From Portibacter marinus (GTDB lineage Bacteria > Bacteroidota > Bacteroidia > Chitinophagales > Saprospiraceae), in contig NZ_JAJNKB010000003.1 of the NCBI RefSeq assembly GCF_021533195.1, positions 583,001-647,000 of the forward strand: a stretch of 64,000 nucleotides of DNA. Reading direction: 5' to 3'. Under the pieces are notes generated by a model that saw only the letters and a program-made list of their open reading frames with translations, did not search any database and had not been told where the DNA came from. Both the position numbers and the translations under genes were made by a program. This document shows, in pieces, positions 8,530 to 17,065 of this stretch; the first letter of the stretch is position 1, and every line of letters begins with the position of its first letter.

Positions 8530-10323
8530 ATGAATATATTCAATAAAGTAGGACTTGCTCTTTTTGTGGTGGCCCTGGCCATATTTACCCTCTCTTTGGG
8601 TCTTGATGGTTATACCTTTAAGCAAAGTAAGCTGGAAGTCGATGAAATTCATAGAAATTCCATCCTGGAAGCTATTCAGAATCAGGATATCGAAGGCAAA
8701 AAGTTTTCAAATTCATTCGACTACATCCACGCACTGCGAAAGATGTTTGAGGAGGCGACAACGATTCAAGAAGAAAAGGCCAAAACGGGTATTCCTGAAG
8801 ACTTGCAGGAATGGCAATTTAATTTAAGTAAAGATAAAGTCAATAATTACGTCTTAAGTATTGTAAAATCCACTGGTGATGGCATTGTTTCTAACAATAA
8901 GGTTCTGTTTTGGTGGCTAACCATAGGTTTAGGCATTATAGGAGGCCTCATTTATATCATTCCTACTTTTTTCAAGATTCCAGGTATCAAAAATGATCAT
9001 ATCTACCATCGATCGATGCAGAAAGGTTTGAATTTGAGTATTCGAGGTTTTTTTCTGGGCGCGACCATCATTGGCATATTACTATATGGGGTTTTCTACA
9101 TGAATAAAAACTGGTTTTGGCCAGCAGTGACTTTGGTGATTTCAGGAATCATCATTGCTCTGGTGCTGTTCAGAAGAAACGAAAAAGAACATGAGCCCAC
9201 TAAGTCTGCCTCTCCACCAGATGTGACAGGCTGGCTAGGGGTGATTACCGGAATTTATCTTATCGGCTTTTACATTTTACTCTACTGGGTGCCAGAATAT
9301 ATTGTTCCCTGGATTCAAATTGCGGATCCCCTGAAACAATTGATAGTCGGAACGAATGCAGATCGATGGTTCTTATATGGTATGCTTTACACGGTTATAG
9401 TCCTGACCATGGGCATTCGAATGATTGCGAAATATTGGCATAATAAATACCAGATATTAAGAACCATTTCAGTGATGTTTTTCCAAACCTGCTTTGCGTT
9501 TTTAATTCCTGAGATTCTTAGCAAGTTGAATATGCCTTCAATGGATCTTAAAAACATCTGGCCACTTAATTACTCTTTCTTTTTTGATTACAACATCAGC
9601 AATTTAATTCAGAGCGGAGGCTTTGGAATTTTTCTTTTGGTATGGGGTACCTTATTAGCTTTGGTTGGGGTTCCGGTGTTTGTCTACTTCTTCGGAAAAA
9701 GATGGTATTGCTCCTGGGTTTGCGGCTGTGGAGGACTGGCAGAGACTCTGGGTGATCCATACAGACAACTTTCAGATAAGAGTTTGCGTGCCTGGAAATA
9801 TGAAAGATTTATTGTACACGGTGTTCTGGCTTTTGCTGTGATTATGACCATATTGACCCTGTATACTTATTTTAGTGGAGCCAGTCGAATCATTGGTTTA
9901 GATTCCTATAGTGTTCGTACCTGGTATGGTTTTCTTATAGGATCTGCTTTTGCTGGTGTGGTGGGAACTGGCTTTTACCCGCTTATGGGAAATAGAGTTT
10001 GGTGCCGATTTGGTTGTCCACTTGCTGCTTATCTAGGCCTTGTACAGCGCTTTAAGTCTAAATTTCGAATTACCACCAATGGCAGCCAGTGTATTTCTTG
10101 CGGAAATTGTTCTACTTACTGTGAAATGGGCATAGATGTGAGGTGGTACGCTCAAAGAGGTCAGGATATCGTACGGGCTTCTTGCGTTGGGTGTGGTATT
10201 TGTTCAGCTGTATGTCCAAGGGGTGTATTACGACTAGAGAATGCATCCGGGGATATTGACGACCGGGCCGAAGAGCTAAGAGCTGTACATATAAGTGAGG
10301 ATGAGGTAAGGTTGTTAAGTTAG
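8530..10323 (+). CDS. Polyferredoxin-like membrane protein (NapH/NosR/CcoG-like)
   Basis: 597 residues. One N-terminal membrane anchor is followed by an extracytoplasmic-looking segment of about 100 residues and then roughly eight further hydrophobic helices between residues 125 and 480. The C-terminal part has two motifs of the NapH/NosR type, WYCSWVCGCGG (without the usual Pro) and VWCRFGCPLAA. Two classical [4Fe-4S] motifs follow, CISCGNCSTYC and CVGCGICSAVCP. Proteins of this kind pass electrons across or along the membrane between quinol or flavin and periplasmic partners. It directly follows the FAD oxidoreductase, suggesting that the flavoprotein feeds or drains its clusters. The specific pathway is unknown. 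Confidence 0.82.
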   Translation: MNIFNKVGLALFVVALAIFTLSLGLDGYTFKQSKLEVDEIHRNSILEAIQNQDIEGKKFSNSFDYIHALRKMFEEATTIQEEKAKTGIPEDLQEWQFNLSKDKVNNYVLSIVKSTGDGIVSNNKVLFWWLTIGLGIIGGLIYIIPTFFKIPGIKNDHIYHRSMQKGLNLSIRGFFLGATIIGILLYGVFYMNKNWFWPAVTLVISGIIIALVLFRRNEKEHEPTKSASPPDVTGWLGVITGIYLIGFYILLYWVPEYIVPWIQIADPLKQLIVGTNADRWFLYGMLYTVIVLTMGIRMIAKYWHNKYQILRTISVMFFQTCFAFLIPEILSKLNMPSMDLKNIWPLNYSFFFDYNISNLIQSGGFGIFLLVWGTLLALVGVPVFVYFFGKRWYCSWVCGCGGLAETLGDPYRQLSDKSLRAWKYERFIVHGVLAFAVIMTILTLYTYFSGASRIIGLDSYSVRTWYGFLIGSAFAGVVGTGFYPLMGNRVWCRFGCPLAAYLGLVQRFKSKFRITTNGSQCISCGNCSTYCEMGIDVRWYAQRGQDIVRASCVGCGICSAVCPRGVLRLENASGDIDDRAEELRAVHISEDEVRLLS

Positions 10324-10362
10324 AATGAGGTCAATATTTGAATGGTAGATCGTAAAATAAGC

Positions 10363-10391
10363 GAGGATAAGCACTAAAAGCACTTACCCTC
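10363..10391. terminator. Weak stem-loop between convergent genes
   Basis: GAGGATAAG (10363-10371) pairs with CTTACCCTC (10383-10391) at 8 of 9 positions, with an 11-nt loop and no strong T tract. It lies between the ends of the polyferredoxin and DUF2141 genes and may serve either side. Confidence 0.3.
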
Positions 10392-10418
10392 TATATGTAA
10401 TTGTATTCTTTCAATGGT

Positions 10419-10871
10419 CTACCAAACTTGCATCACAATCTCCATCTCAGTATCCTGGTCTCCTGGATGCGTAAAGGTTACTTCTTTATATCTGGGAGCT
10501 CTGTTATTAACCATAAAATTGGTTGAAAATCCAAATGGCTCTTTAGGTACACCCACCCAGTTGTAATCAAATTTACGATTACCGTTAAAATCCTGGAAAA
10601 TAGCAATAGCGTAAGTACCTGCCGGTATATCTTCCAAAACTAAAACTTCTCTATCGTCTTCCACTTTCTTGATTTCATATTTGAGGACTTTTTTTACCTT
10701 TCTCCATGTTCTTCTACTATCGTATATCCCTACCAGTACTTCACCTTTGATTTCTGGTATATCGGTCACATGTACAATAACATTCCCATTGGAGTTTTCG
10801 CTTTGAATTTTGTCAAAATTTGTATTGACTCCTACAATCATTTGAATCATTAAAAGTATCGTATAAATCAT
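10419..10871 (-). CDS. DUF2141 domain-containing exported protein
   Basis: 150 residues. An N-terminal hydrophobic stretch (MIYTILLMIQMIVGV) acts as a signal. The mature part has the DUF2141 pattern: VHVTDIPEIKGEVLVGIYD, then LEDIPAGTYAIAIFQDFNGNRKFD, then PKEPFGFSTNF. The DFNGNRKFD loop is characteristic of the family. DUF2141 proteins are small periplasmic or outer-membrane-associated beta-sandwich proteins of unknown role. It is a single gene between the polyferredoxin gene (convergent) and the helicase gene (divergent). Confidence 0.85.
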   Translation of the reverse strand: MIYTILLMIQMIVGVNTNFDKIQSENSNGNVIVHVTDIPEIKGEVLVGIYDSRRTWRKVKKVLKYEIKKVEDDREVLVLEDIPAGTYAIAIFQDFNGNRKFDYNWVGVPKEPFGFSTNFMVNNRAPRYKEVTFTHPGDQDTEMEIVMQVW

Positions 10872-10964
10872 AACTTTAAAATTTTGATGATGCGCCTTTC
10901 TAACTTACACACCTTTAATTTGGTTCGAATACAAAGCTTTTCGAATAATCATAAAGTGCTTTCG

Positions 10965-10993
10965 TTTGGTTAGATATATTATTAGCATCTTTG
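10965..10993 (+). promoter_or_regulatory. Promoter of the DEAD-box helicase gene
   Basis: TTTG (10965-10968), 17 bp, then CATCTTTG (10986-10993), one mismatch from TAnnTTTG. The predicted transcription start falls on or next to the ATG at 10998, which would make the mRNA leaderless or nearly so. Confidence 0.4.
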
Positions 10994-10997
10994 CATT

Positions 10998-12242
10998 ATG
11001 AAATTTACAGAATTAGGGTTAGCAGATGAGATTATAGAATCTATAGGCTATATGGGATTTGAGGAGGCCACTCCTATTCAGGAAGAATCGATTCCCGTGA
11101 TATTACGTGGTCAGGATTTAATTGCATGTGCTCAGACGGGAACCGGAAAGACTGCGGCATTTATCTTGCCTACCTTACACAGACTTTTTACAGGAGAAAA
11201 AAAAGAGGCCACAAGGGCACTTGTGATTTGCCCTACCAGGGAGCTTGCCATACAAATTGACAAGCAAATTCAAGGATTTACCTATTTTTTAGGCTTGCAT
11301 TCGATTGCAGTCTATGGTGGTGGTTCAGGGGAGGATTGGGTGCAAGAAAAGGAAGCACTATCACAAGGCGCTGACATCATAGTTTCTACTCCGGGGAAAT
11401 TAATATCACACCTGAATATGGGCTATGTGGACTTTAGCCAGGTGGAGTACTTTATCATGGATGAGGCAGACCGAATGTTGGACATGGGATTTAGGGCCGA
11501 TATTGAAAAAATCGCCTCTTATCTACCAAAGGAAAGACAGACCTTGATGTTCTCAGCTACCATGCCAACGAAGATCAGACAATTAGCAAAAAAGACCTTA
11601 AATGACCCTCACCAAATCAACATTGCGATTTCAAAGCCAGCTGAAGGCGTTTTGCAAGCTGTTTATCTGGTGCATGAAGAGCAGAAATTAGCTTTAATCA
11701 CACGTTTGATCAGGGACAAGCCGAGTTATAAGAGAATCATCATTTTCTCATCGAGAAAGAAGAAGGTTTATGACATCGTCAAGGCACTTAAAGCTGAGAA
11801 GTTCAATGTAGAGGGCGTTTCATCAGATTATGAGCAGAAAGAAAGAGAAGCGGTGATTGCCAATTTTAAGGCTACCAGAACAAGAATTGTTGTAGCTACA
11901 GATGTGCTCTCGAGGGGAATTGATATCAAGGACATCAATTTAGTAATCAACTATGATACGCCGACCAATGCTGAAGACTATGTCCACAGAGTGGGAAGGA
12001 CTGCCAGAGCAGATACGACAGGTGTAGCCATCACGCTGGTGAATGAAAATGACATGTATGATTTCCATGAGATTGAACAATTGATCGAAACTGAAATCAT
12101 GAAGTTACAGCCTTTTCCAGAGTTGGGTCCTGGACCAGAGTGGAATCCAAAAAGAAGGAGAAAAAGCTATGGGCGATCAAGCAAGGGAGGGAACAAGAAG
12201 AATTACAAGGGCAAGCGGGGAGGAAGAAGTAGGAAAAGATAA
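10998..12242 (+). CDS. DEAD-box RNA helicase (RhlE-like)
   Basis: 414 residues. The Q-motif (GFEEATPIQ) is followed by Walker A AQTGTGKT at 45-52, PTREL at 79-83, DEAD at 155-158, SAT at 186-188, and motif VI HRVGRTA at 330-336. The last ~40 residues are a basic tail of KRRRKSYGRSSKGGNKK type that probably binds RNA. Such enzymes unwind short RNA duplexes in ribosome assembly or cold-adapted RNA decay. The closest described group is RhlE/CsdA-type; the exact role cannot be told from sequence. The gene is monocistronic by context and ends near a palindromic repeat at 12264. Confidence 0.95.
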   Translation: MKFTELGLADEIIESIGYMGFEEATPIQEESIPVILRGQDLIACAQTGTGKTAAFILPTLHRLFTGEKKEATRALVICPTRELAIQIDKQIQGFTYFLGLHSIAVYGGGSGEDWVQEKEALSQGADIIVSTPGKLISHLNMGYVDFSQVEYFIMDEADRMLDMGFRADIEKIASYLPKERQTLMFSATMPTKIRQLAKKTLNDPHQINIAISKPAEGVLQAVYLVHEEQKLALITRLIRDKPSYKRIIIFSSRKKKVYDIVKALKAEKFNVEGVSSDYEQKEREAVIANFKATRTRIVVATDVLSRGIDIKDINLVINYDTPTNAEDYVHRVGRTARADTTGVAITLVNENDMYDFHEIEQLIETEIMKLQPFPELGPGPEWNPKRRRKSYGRSSKGGNKKNYKGKRGGRSRKR

Positions 12243-12263
12243 GCGAATTCGAGGTGGTTAAAA

Positions 12264-12295
12264 TGCCTTTGGGACTGGCAAATTCTATTTGCCAG
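12264..12295 (+). repeat. Dispersed palindromic repeat, copy 1
   Basis: The 32-bp segment starts TGCCTTTGGGA and ends in a perfect 9-bp stem, CTGGCAAAT (12275-12283) pairing with ATTTGCCAG (12287-12295) around a 3-nt loop. A near copy in opposite orientation lies at 23606-23636. It sits 3' of the helicase gene and may work as a terminator or be a REP-like element. Confidence 0.6.
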
Positions 12296-12400
12296 AAATT
12301 CAACTAATCATTAGACCCCTTGCTGGCGATGCACATTTCTCTCGTTTAACCTTGCCACTGCAGTGACAAGTCCCCAGGCCGAAAGATCAACTCTCTTTCA

Positions 12401-13216
12401 TCAGAGCAACTTCACCAGCCCAGCCTGCAGCACTTCGCCGGAGCTACCCGCCTCATGCACAAACACTACAATTTCAAGATCCTCTATCTTCCACAGATGT
12501 TCATCTTTCGGTATAACATACTGAAATTCTTGATTGACCACCTGCCCCTCTTCCAGGCCAGAGCTAAGCTCCATCCCATCGTATGTAGTCAACATGGTTC
12601 TTAAAACATGATTATGATGAAAATCCTCGATGATATCATTGAGATCTTCTTGTGCGTCAATGATGTTATTCTCCAAAATCATCACACTCATTTTAAGGCT
12701 TTCATTGATGTTCTCCAGACCTATAACGCCCACCCTTAAAACCATCTCCCGTGATTCTACATCAATACTCGTTTCCATGACCACACTAACTCTGGGTGGT
12801 ATTCTCAGTTGGTCCGCGACGTAGCCCGACCATAAATCCGGAGATTGAATCACTCTGGTCTCCCCACCCGAAGGAATCGCCCGATTAATCAAAGCCGCAG
12901 GTTTGGAAGTCCCAGGTGCCAGCGTCATTTCCAACTGCTTGGCAAAATCATTTCTAAAATCAAACTCACTTTCCTTGGTTGGCCAACTCAGAAAAAACCC
13001 ATGGATACCCACAGGAATCACCTGGTCTCCATACCTCTGCTTAATCGCTTCTATTTCTGACGTTCCCTTTGGACAATTAGGGCAACTCACTCCTGTCATC
13101 TCCTCCAAAAGAACAACGCGTTGAGATTCTATCGCCTCAAATTCAGGAATTCTGACAATACTGCCCTCGCACCCCAACAAGGTGAATAAAACCGCTATGA
13201 CCGCTAGGTATCTCAT
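12401..13216 (-). CDS. Omp28-like lipoprotein with thioredoxin-type CxxC
   Basis: 271 residues. The lipobox (FTLLGC at the end of the signal peptide) predicts a lipoprotein. The motif VLLEEMTGVSCPNCPKG, placed about 40 residues in, is the Omp28/thiol-disulfide signature of Bacteroidota outer-membrane proteins, followed by a thioredoxin-like segment (VIPVGIHGFFLS) and a C-terminal beta-rich domain. It may carry out thiol-disulfide chemistry at the envelope, but no activity is known. Its ATG overlaps the stop codon of the DUF6029 gene by one base (TAATG), so the two are translationally coupled. Confidence 0.8.
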   Translation of the reverse strand: MRYLAVIAVLFTLLGCEGSIVRIPEFEAIESQRVVLLEEMTGVSCPNCPKGTSEIEAIKQRYGDQVIPVGIHGFFLSWPTKESEFDFRNDFAKQLEMTLAPGTSKPAALINRAIPSGGETRVIQSPDLWSGYVADQLRIPPRVSVVMETSIDVESREMVLRVGVIGLENINESLKMSVMILENNIIDAQEDLNDIIEDFHHNHVLRTMLTTYDGMELSSGLEEGQVVNQEFQYVIPKDEHLWKIEDLEIVVFVHEAGSSGEVLQAGLVKLL

Positions 13217-14883
13217 TAAAAAATTGAATTTACTTCGAATTTTACTCCACTGAATGCAGGCTCTAATCTACACACTCCTCCTGTACAAACCACACCTTCC
13301 ACCTGTTTTACATAACGAAGACCGTAACGAGATTGTTTCCACTGATAGTAAACCCCCGCAGTGGGGTACAGGATCTTTTCTCCTGCACCTTCAGGGATGT
13401 TGGGGTTGCCGGGATTCGGAATGATATTATACATACCAGAAAGCTCAAACCGCCAATGAGGTGCCATCCCATATTCAGCCAACAAATAAAGCCAGGACCC
13501 ATAGTCTTGGGCAGTGGACATGTATTGAGACTCTATCTTTAAAGAATTTCTTCTCGTGAACTTATAGAGTACATCTACAAATGGAGTCCAGGTTCTGACG
13601 ATAGGTGTAATGTTTCTCGGCTTCCCCTCATATACCGATTGATTGTAAATCTGTCGTTGTATTCCGATATGGCTGTCAAGTTTTCTGTTGGGCTTATACT
13701 GTAGGTCAATGAAATATTCTCTGTATAATAATTGATTTTCTAGTGTTGTGATATTTGATACATTGACATTAAGCAGAAATGGCTTGTTAATTTTATATTT
13801 TAAATCAGCCTGAAATGCCCATTCACTGGTCAATTGTGTGGCCGGATTATATCGACTGGTTAATCTATAGGTGGTAATATGATTCATAGGTGGTAGAAAG
13901 CCAATCAATCCATTATTGAGGATCAAAGTGGGATCCACTCTAAAGTCAAAGTTCTGGGTCCGTTTACCTTCCAAAGTAATCCCAAGTCCCTGCTTGGCAT
14001 AAGATAATGTCGAATAAATGACGTGTCCGGCCTCTTTGACATATTTACCCTGAGAGGTGCTTCCCGTAATTTTAGTGGTTTCATTGAATGGATCGAAAAA
14101 CACTTCGGGTAGTTTGTATGCCAATTCAACATACCATGAATAAGCCTTGTAGTTCAAGCTATTGTAAATACTGTAGGCCATCGAGTGATATGAAAACTGA
14201 TTGATTCTTTCCTCCTCCAAGTAGTTTCTCAAAACAGAAATCAATCGACTCACACTTCCGTCAGAGAGTTTCTTCCCTGTAAAACCAACACCTGGAGTTA
14301 GGAATATTTTTTTCTCCTTTCCCATTGACATAAACCCTTCTAATTTTGCACCATAAAGCCATCCTCCATAAGTGTCGAATAAAAACCTTTGTTGGCCTCC
14401 CCACACTGCAGCCTGCCATTGATCATTGATAGCATATTCCAATTGAACACCTTTCAACGCGTTATCCAGCAGTAATGGGCGCTCTTCATAGGCTCTGTAA
14501 ATGGTACCGCTGCCAATTTGATTGTAAATGGATCCAATTCTAACATTCAAATCCTTCCATGATGTCTCGACGAACCAAATTCCAAGACCTCTGTCAGTGT
14601 AGGATGAAGAAGGGTTCAGCAAATTGGAGTTGTGAAAGAAATCAAAACGAAGACCTCCTCTCCATTTGCCAAAATCTGCATTGACATTTAACCATGAATC
14701 TGCCCCTAAGGGCATACCTTCATACTGCGGAATATTTGCTGCACCAATCCGCTCATCCTTAATAAAATAGTTCATGGTTCCCTGAAAAGCTCCATTGACC
14801 CTGGCTGTCTTCCACTCTTCCTGACCATAGAGTGTGATCGAAGCATTGATACAAAATAAAACTAATGATAAGCGGAAAAACAT
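13216..14883 (-). CDS. DUF6029 family outer-membrane protein
   Basis: 555 residues. A signal peptide (MFFRLSLVLFCINASITLYGQ) precedes alternating hydrophobic strands with aromatic ends, which suggest an outer-membrane beta-barrel. Segments such as MNYFIKDERIGAANIP, GGLRFDFFHNSN and VRIGSIYNQIGSGTIYRAYEERPL match the DUF6029 pattern known only from Bacteroidota. The function of the family is unknown. It pairs with the overlapping Omp28-like gene downstream and faces a divergently transcribed TlpA-type thioredoxin gene, which suggests a shared envelope redox or secretion role (inference). Confidence 0.8.
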   Translation of the reverse strand: MFFRLSLVLFCINASITLYGQEEWKTARVNGAFQGTMNYFIKDERIGAANIPQYEGMPLGADSWLNVNADFGKWRGGLRFDFFHNSNLLNPSSSYTDRGLGIWFVETSWKDLNVRIGSIYNQIGSGTIYRAYEERPLLLDNALKGVQLEYAINDQWQAAVWGGQQRFLFDTYGGWLYGAKLEGFMSMGKEKKIFLTPGVGFTGKKLSDGSVSRLISVLRNYLEEERINQFSYHSMAYSIYNSLNYKAYSWYVELAYKLPEVFFDPFNETTKITGSTSQGKYVKEAGHVIYSTLSYAKQGLGITLEGKRTQNFDFRVDPTLILNNGLIGFLPPMNHITTYRLTSRYNPATQLTSEWAFQADLKYKINKPFLLNVNVSNITTLENQLLYREYFIDLQYKPNRKLDSHIGIQRQIYNQSVYEGKPRNITPIVRTWTPFVDVLYKFTRRNSLKIESQYMSTAQDYGSWLYLLAEYGMAPHWRFELSGMYNIIPNPGNPNIPEGAGEKILYPTAGVYYQWKQSRYGLRYVKQVEGVVCTGGVCRLEPAFSGVKFEVNSIF

Positions 14884-14968
14884 AAAGCCGGTTAATATTG
14901 CGTTAAATACAGCCTGGAATCGAATTTGTAGATGCTAAATTATAGTTTTACCTTTTAAATTGTACAAA

Positions 14969-15454
14969 ATGAAAATTTTATTAGTCTTAATCACTTCTAT
15001 GATGATGGCATCCTCAGGGATCAATGTAGATAATGGAAAATTTCCGGCTGCTACTTTGAAAAACTTGGATGGAGAAATGATTAAAGTAGAGGACATTACT
15101 TCTAAGCATAAAAAGACAATTATTAGTTTCTGGGCGAGTTGGTGCAAACCTTGCAAATCTGAAATGGATGCAATCGCTGAATACTATGAAGAATGGCAGG
15201 AAGATTATGATGTCGAATTCATAGCCATTACGATAGATAATGCAAGAGGTCTTGCTAAAGTGCCCGCCATTGTGACTTCTAAAGGATGGAATTATACTTT
15301 TCTGTCAGATCCCAATCAGGAATTGCAACAAGCACTTAATTTTCAGACCATCCCACAAACTTTCGTAGTGGATCGCGAAAGCAACATCATCTATGCTCAT
15401 AATGGTTATACGCCAGGTGACGAGTTAGAGTTAGAGAAGGTACTGAAAGACTAA
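14969..15454 (+). CDS. TlpA-family thioredoxin-like protein
   Basis: 161 residues from the ATG at 14969 (a TTG three codons upstream is less likely). The N-terminal signal sequence (MKILLVLITSMMMASSG) predicts export. The thioredoxin fold has SFWASWCKPC with redox cysteines C59 and C62, and a cis-proline motif (FQTIPQTFVVD). Bacteroidota use many such proteins to reduce or supply thiols for envelope proteins. It lies divergent to the DUF6029/Omp28-like pair and convergent to dinB. Confidence 0.92.
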   Translation: MKILLVLITSMMMASSGINVDNGKFPAATLKNLDGEMIKVEDITSKHKKTIISFWASWCKPCKSEMDAIAEYYEEWQEDYDVEFIAITIDNARGLAKVPAIVTSKGWNYTFLSDPNQELQQALNFQTIPQTFVVDRESNIIYAHNGYTPGDELELEKVLKD

Positions 15455-15467
15455 GGCCAATATAGGT

Positions 15468-16517
15468 TTAAAACCCGAGATCCATTTGCCGAGTCTTGGG
15501 TTCATCCTGATTATCCAGATTAGACATTCCTACGCCAAGCAATCTTACCCCTGTCACTTCCTGATCCAGATTTTGAAACAGTTCCACTGCTGTCGTTTCG
15601 ATAAGCGGACCATCATTGGAAAAATCCTTGTACGTCTTGCTTCTGGTAAAAGTGGTGAAATCCGGAAGTCGTACTTTAATGTTTACTGTTCGTCCTTTGA
15701 TTTCCATCTTTTGAAGCGTTTCAGCAACTTTCACAGAAAGAGATTTCAGTTCCTGAATCATTTCGTGGGTATCTGTGATATCATCCCGGAAAGTATTCTC
15801 AACCGATATGGATTTACGTTTGCGATCAGGGTCTACAGGTCGTTCGTCTATGCCTCTAACGATGTCGTAAAATTGTGCACCCATTTTTCCAAAATGCATC
15901 CCTAGTTCTGACTTCGTGTAGTTCTTTAGGTCCGCCCCTTTGAAAATTTTCATGCGCTCCATTTTCCTTGCAGTGGCTTTGCCAACACCGTGAAACTCAG
16001 TGATATCAAGGTTGTCCAAAAAGCGCTGTGCATTTTCTGGCAAGATGGCTGTTAATCCATCCGGTTTGTGATAGTCTGACGCTACTTTTGCTAAGAATTT
16101 GTTGTAAGAAATACCTGCCGAAGCGGTAAGTTGTGTCTCTGCTTTAATTATTTCTTTAATATCCCTGGCTATCTGGATCGCTGACTCTATGCCTCTCTTA
16201 TTTTCTGTCACATCTAAATATGCTTCATCCAAACTAAGCGGCTCAACCAGATCGGTATATTCGTAAAAAATATCGCGGATCTGCTGTGATATTTTCTTAT
16301 ATACTCCAAATCTGGGTGGCACAATGATTAACCTGGGACATTTCTTTTTTGCAATCCGGGTAGACATCGCAGAGGTCACTCTATATCTTCTAGCTTCATA
16401 GCTGGCTGTAGCAATTACGCCACGCACTTTATCCTTACCCCCAACAGCCATTGGCTTTCCTCTCAATTCCGGATTATCTCTCTGTTCCACAGCTGCAAAA
16501 AAAGCATCCATGTCCAC
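15468..16517 (-). CDS. dinB: DNA polymerase IV (Y-family translesion polymerase)
   Basis: 349 residues from a GTG at 16517. Catalytic carboxylates are in the N-terminal MDMDAFFAAVEQ and in PLSLDEAYLDV. The helix-hairpin-helix (VGKATARKMERM) and the little-finger domain (SVENTFRDDI ... GVRLLGVGMSNL) are complete. The start is odd: upstream of the GTG the same frame encodes KRKIIH, which matches the conserved N-terminus (RKIIHVDMD) of DinB. No ATG, GTG or TTG occurs between these codons and the in-frame stop at 16551-16553. The true start may be a rare codon such as ATA at 16538. The enzyme copies past damaged bases. Confidence 0.92.
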   Translation of the reverse strand: MDMDAFFAAVEQRDNPELRGKPMAVGGKDKVRGVIATASYEARRYRVTSAMSTRIAKKKCPRLIIVPPRFGVYKKISQQIRDIFYEYTDLVEPLSLDEAYLDVTENKRGIESAIQIARDIKEIIKAETQLTASAGISYNKFLAKVASDYHKPDGLTAILPENAQRFLDNLDITEFHGVGKATARKMERMKIFKGADLKNYTKSELGMHFGKMGAQFYDIVRGIDERPVDPDRKRKSISVENTFRDDITDTHEMIQELKSLSVKVAETLQKMEIKGRTVNIKVRLPDFTTFTRSKTYKDFSNDGPLIETTAVELFQNLDQEVTGVRLLGVGMSNLDNQDEPKTRQMDLGF

Positions 16518-16759
16518 ATGTATTATTTTCCGTTTTATATCGTTATAAGTTTATATTTGATAATGAAGTGAACGGTTGCAAATTAGCAGTTAAAAATTAT
16601 TTAGTCAATTTATAATTTTTTTAATTCACTTCTGTGTTAACATTCGACCCTGATTTTTATTAATTGTTAAAATTATTAAACCAATAGGTGTTCATTTTGA
16701 TTCACTTGTCATTAACCATACATAATATAGTGAATTGTTTAACACCTAAAACAAACCTA

Positions 16760-17026
16760 ATGAAAACAATGGCAACCATTAAGAAACACCTGATCTCTTC
16801 TAAAGAAAGCACTCCGCTATATTCTTTAGAGAATTTAACAGATCTGCGAATGAAGTTACCTAAAGGTAACTGGCTGGGTGTACTTGAGAAAAAGATGGAT
16901 AAACTAAGAGTATTGACCACTTTCGGAGAAGGGTGGATTAGTCTTGAAGATGCTTGTGAAACCAATTATTTTGACTTCAAAGTAAGGGCAGGTAGAAATG
17001 GAGAACTTAGTTATGTCGTGAGCTAA
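16760..17026 (+). CDS. Small SH3-like domain protein
   Basis: 88 residues from the ATG at 16760. An upstream in-frame start (16688) would add 24 residues without family resemblance. The central part (LPKGNWLGVLEKKMDKLRVLTTFGEGWISLEDA) has the spacing of a bacterial SH3 domain: a KG-W motif, a repeated hydrophobic-G-V pattern and GEGW before the final strand. No signal peptide is evident, so it is probably cytoplasmic. No function is assigned. It is flanked by dinB (divergent) and the alpha/beta hydrolase (convergent). Confidence 0.6.
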   Translation: MKTMATIKKHLISSKESTPLYSLENLTDLRMKLPKGNWLGVLEKKMDKLRVLTTFGEGWISLEDACETNYFDFKVRAGRNGELSYVVS

Positions 17027-17065
17027 GGGTCAATTCGTTCTATTTAAAAGATCTAGTAAGTCCGC

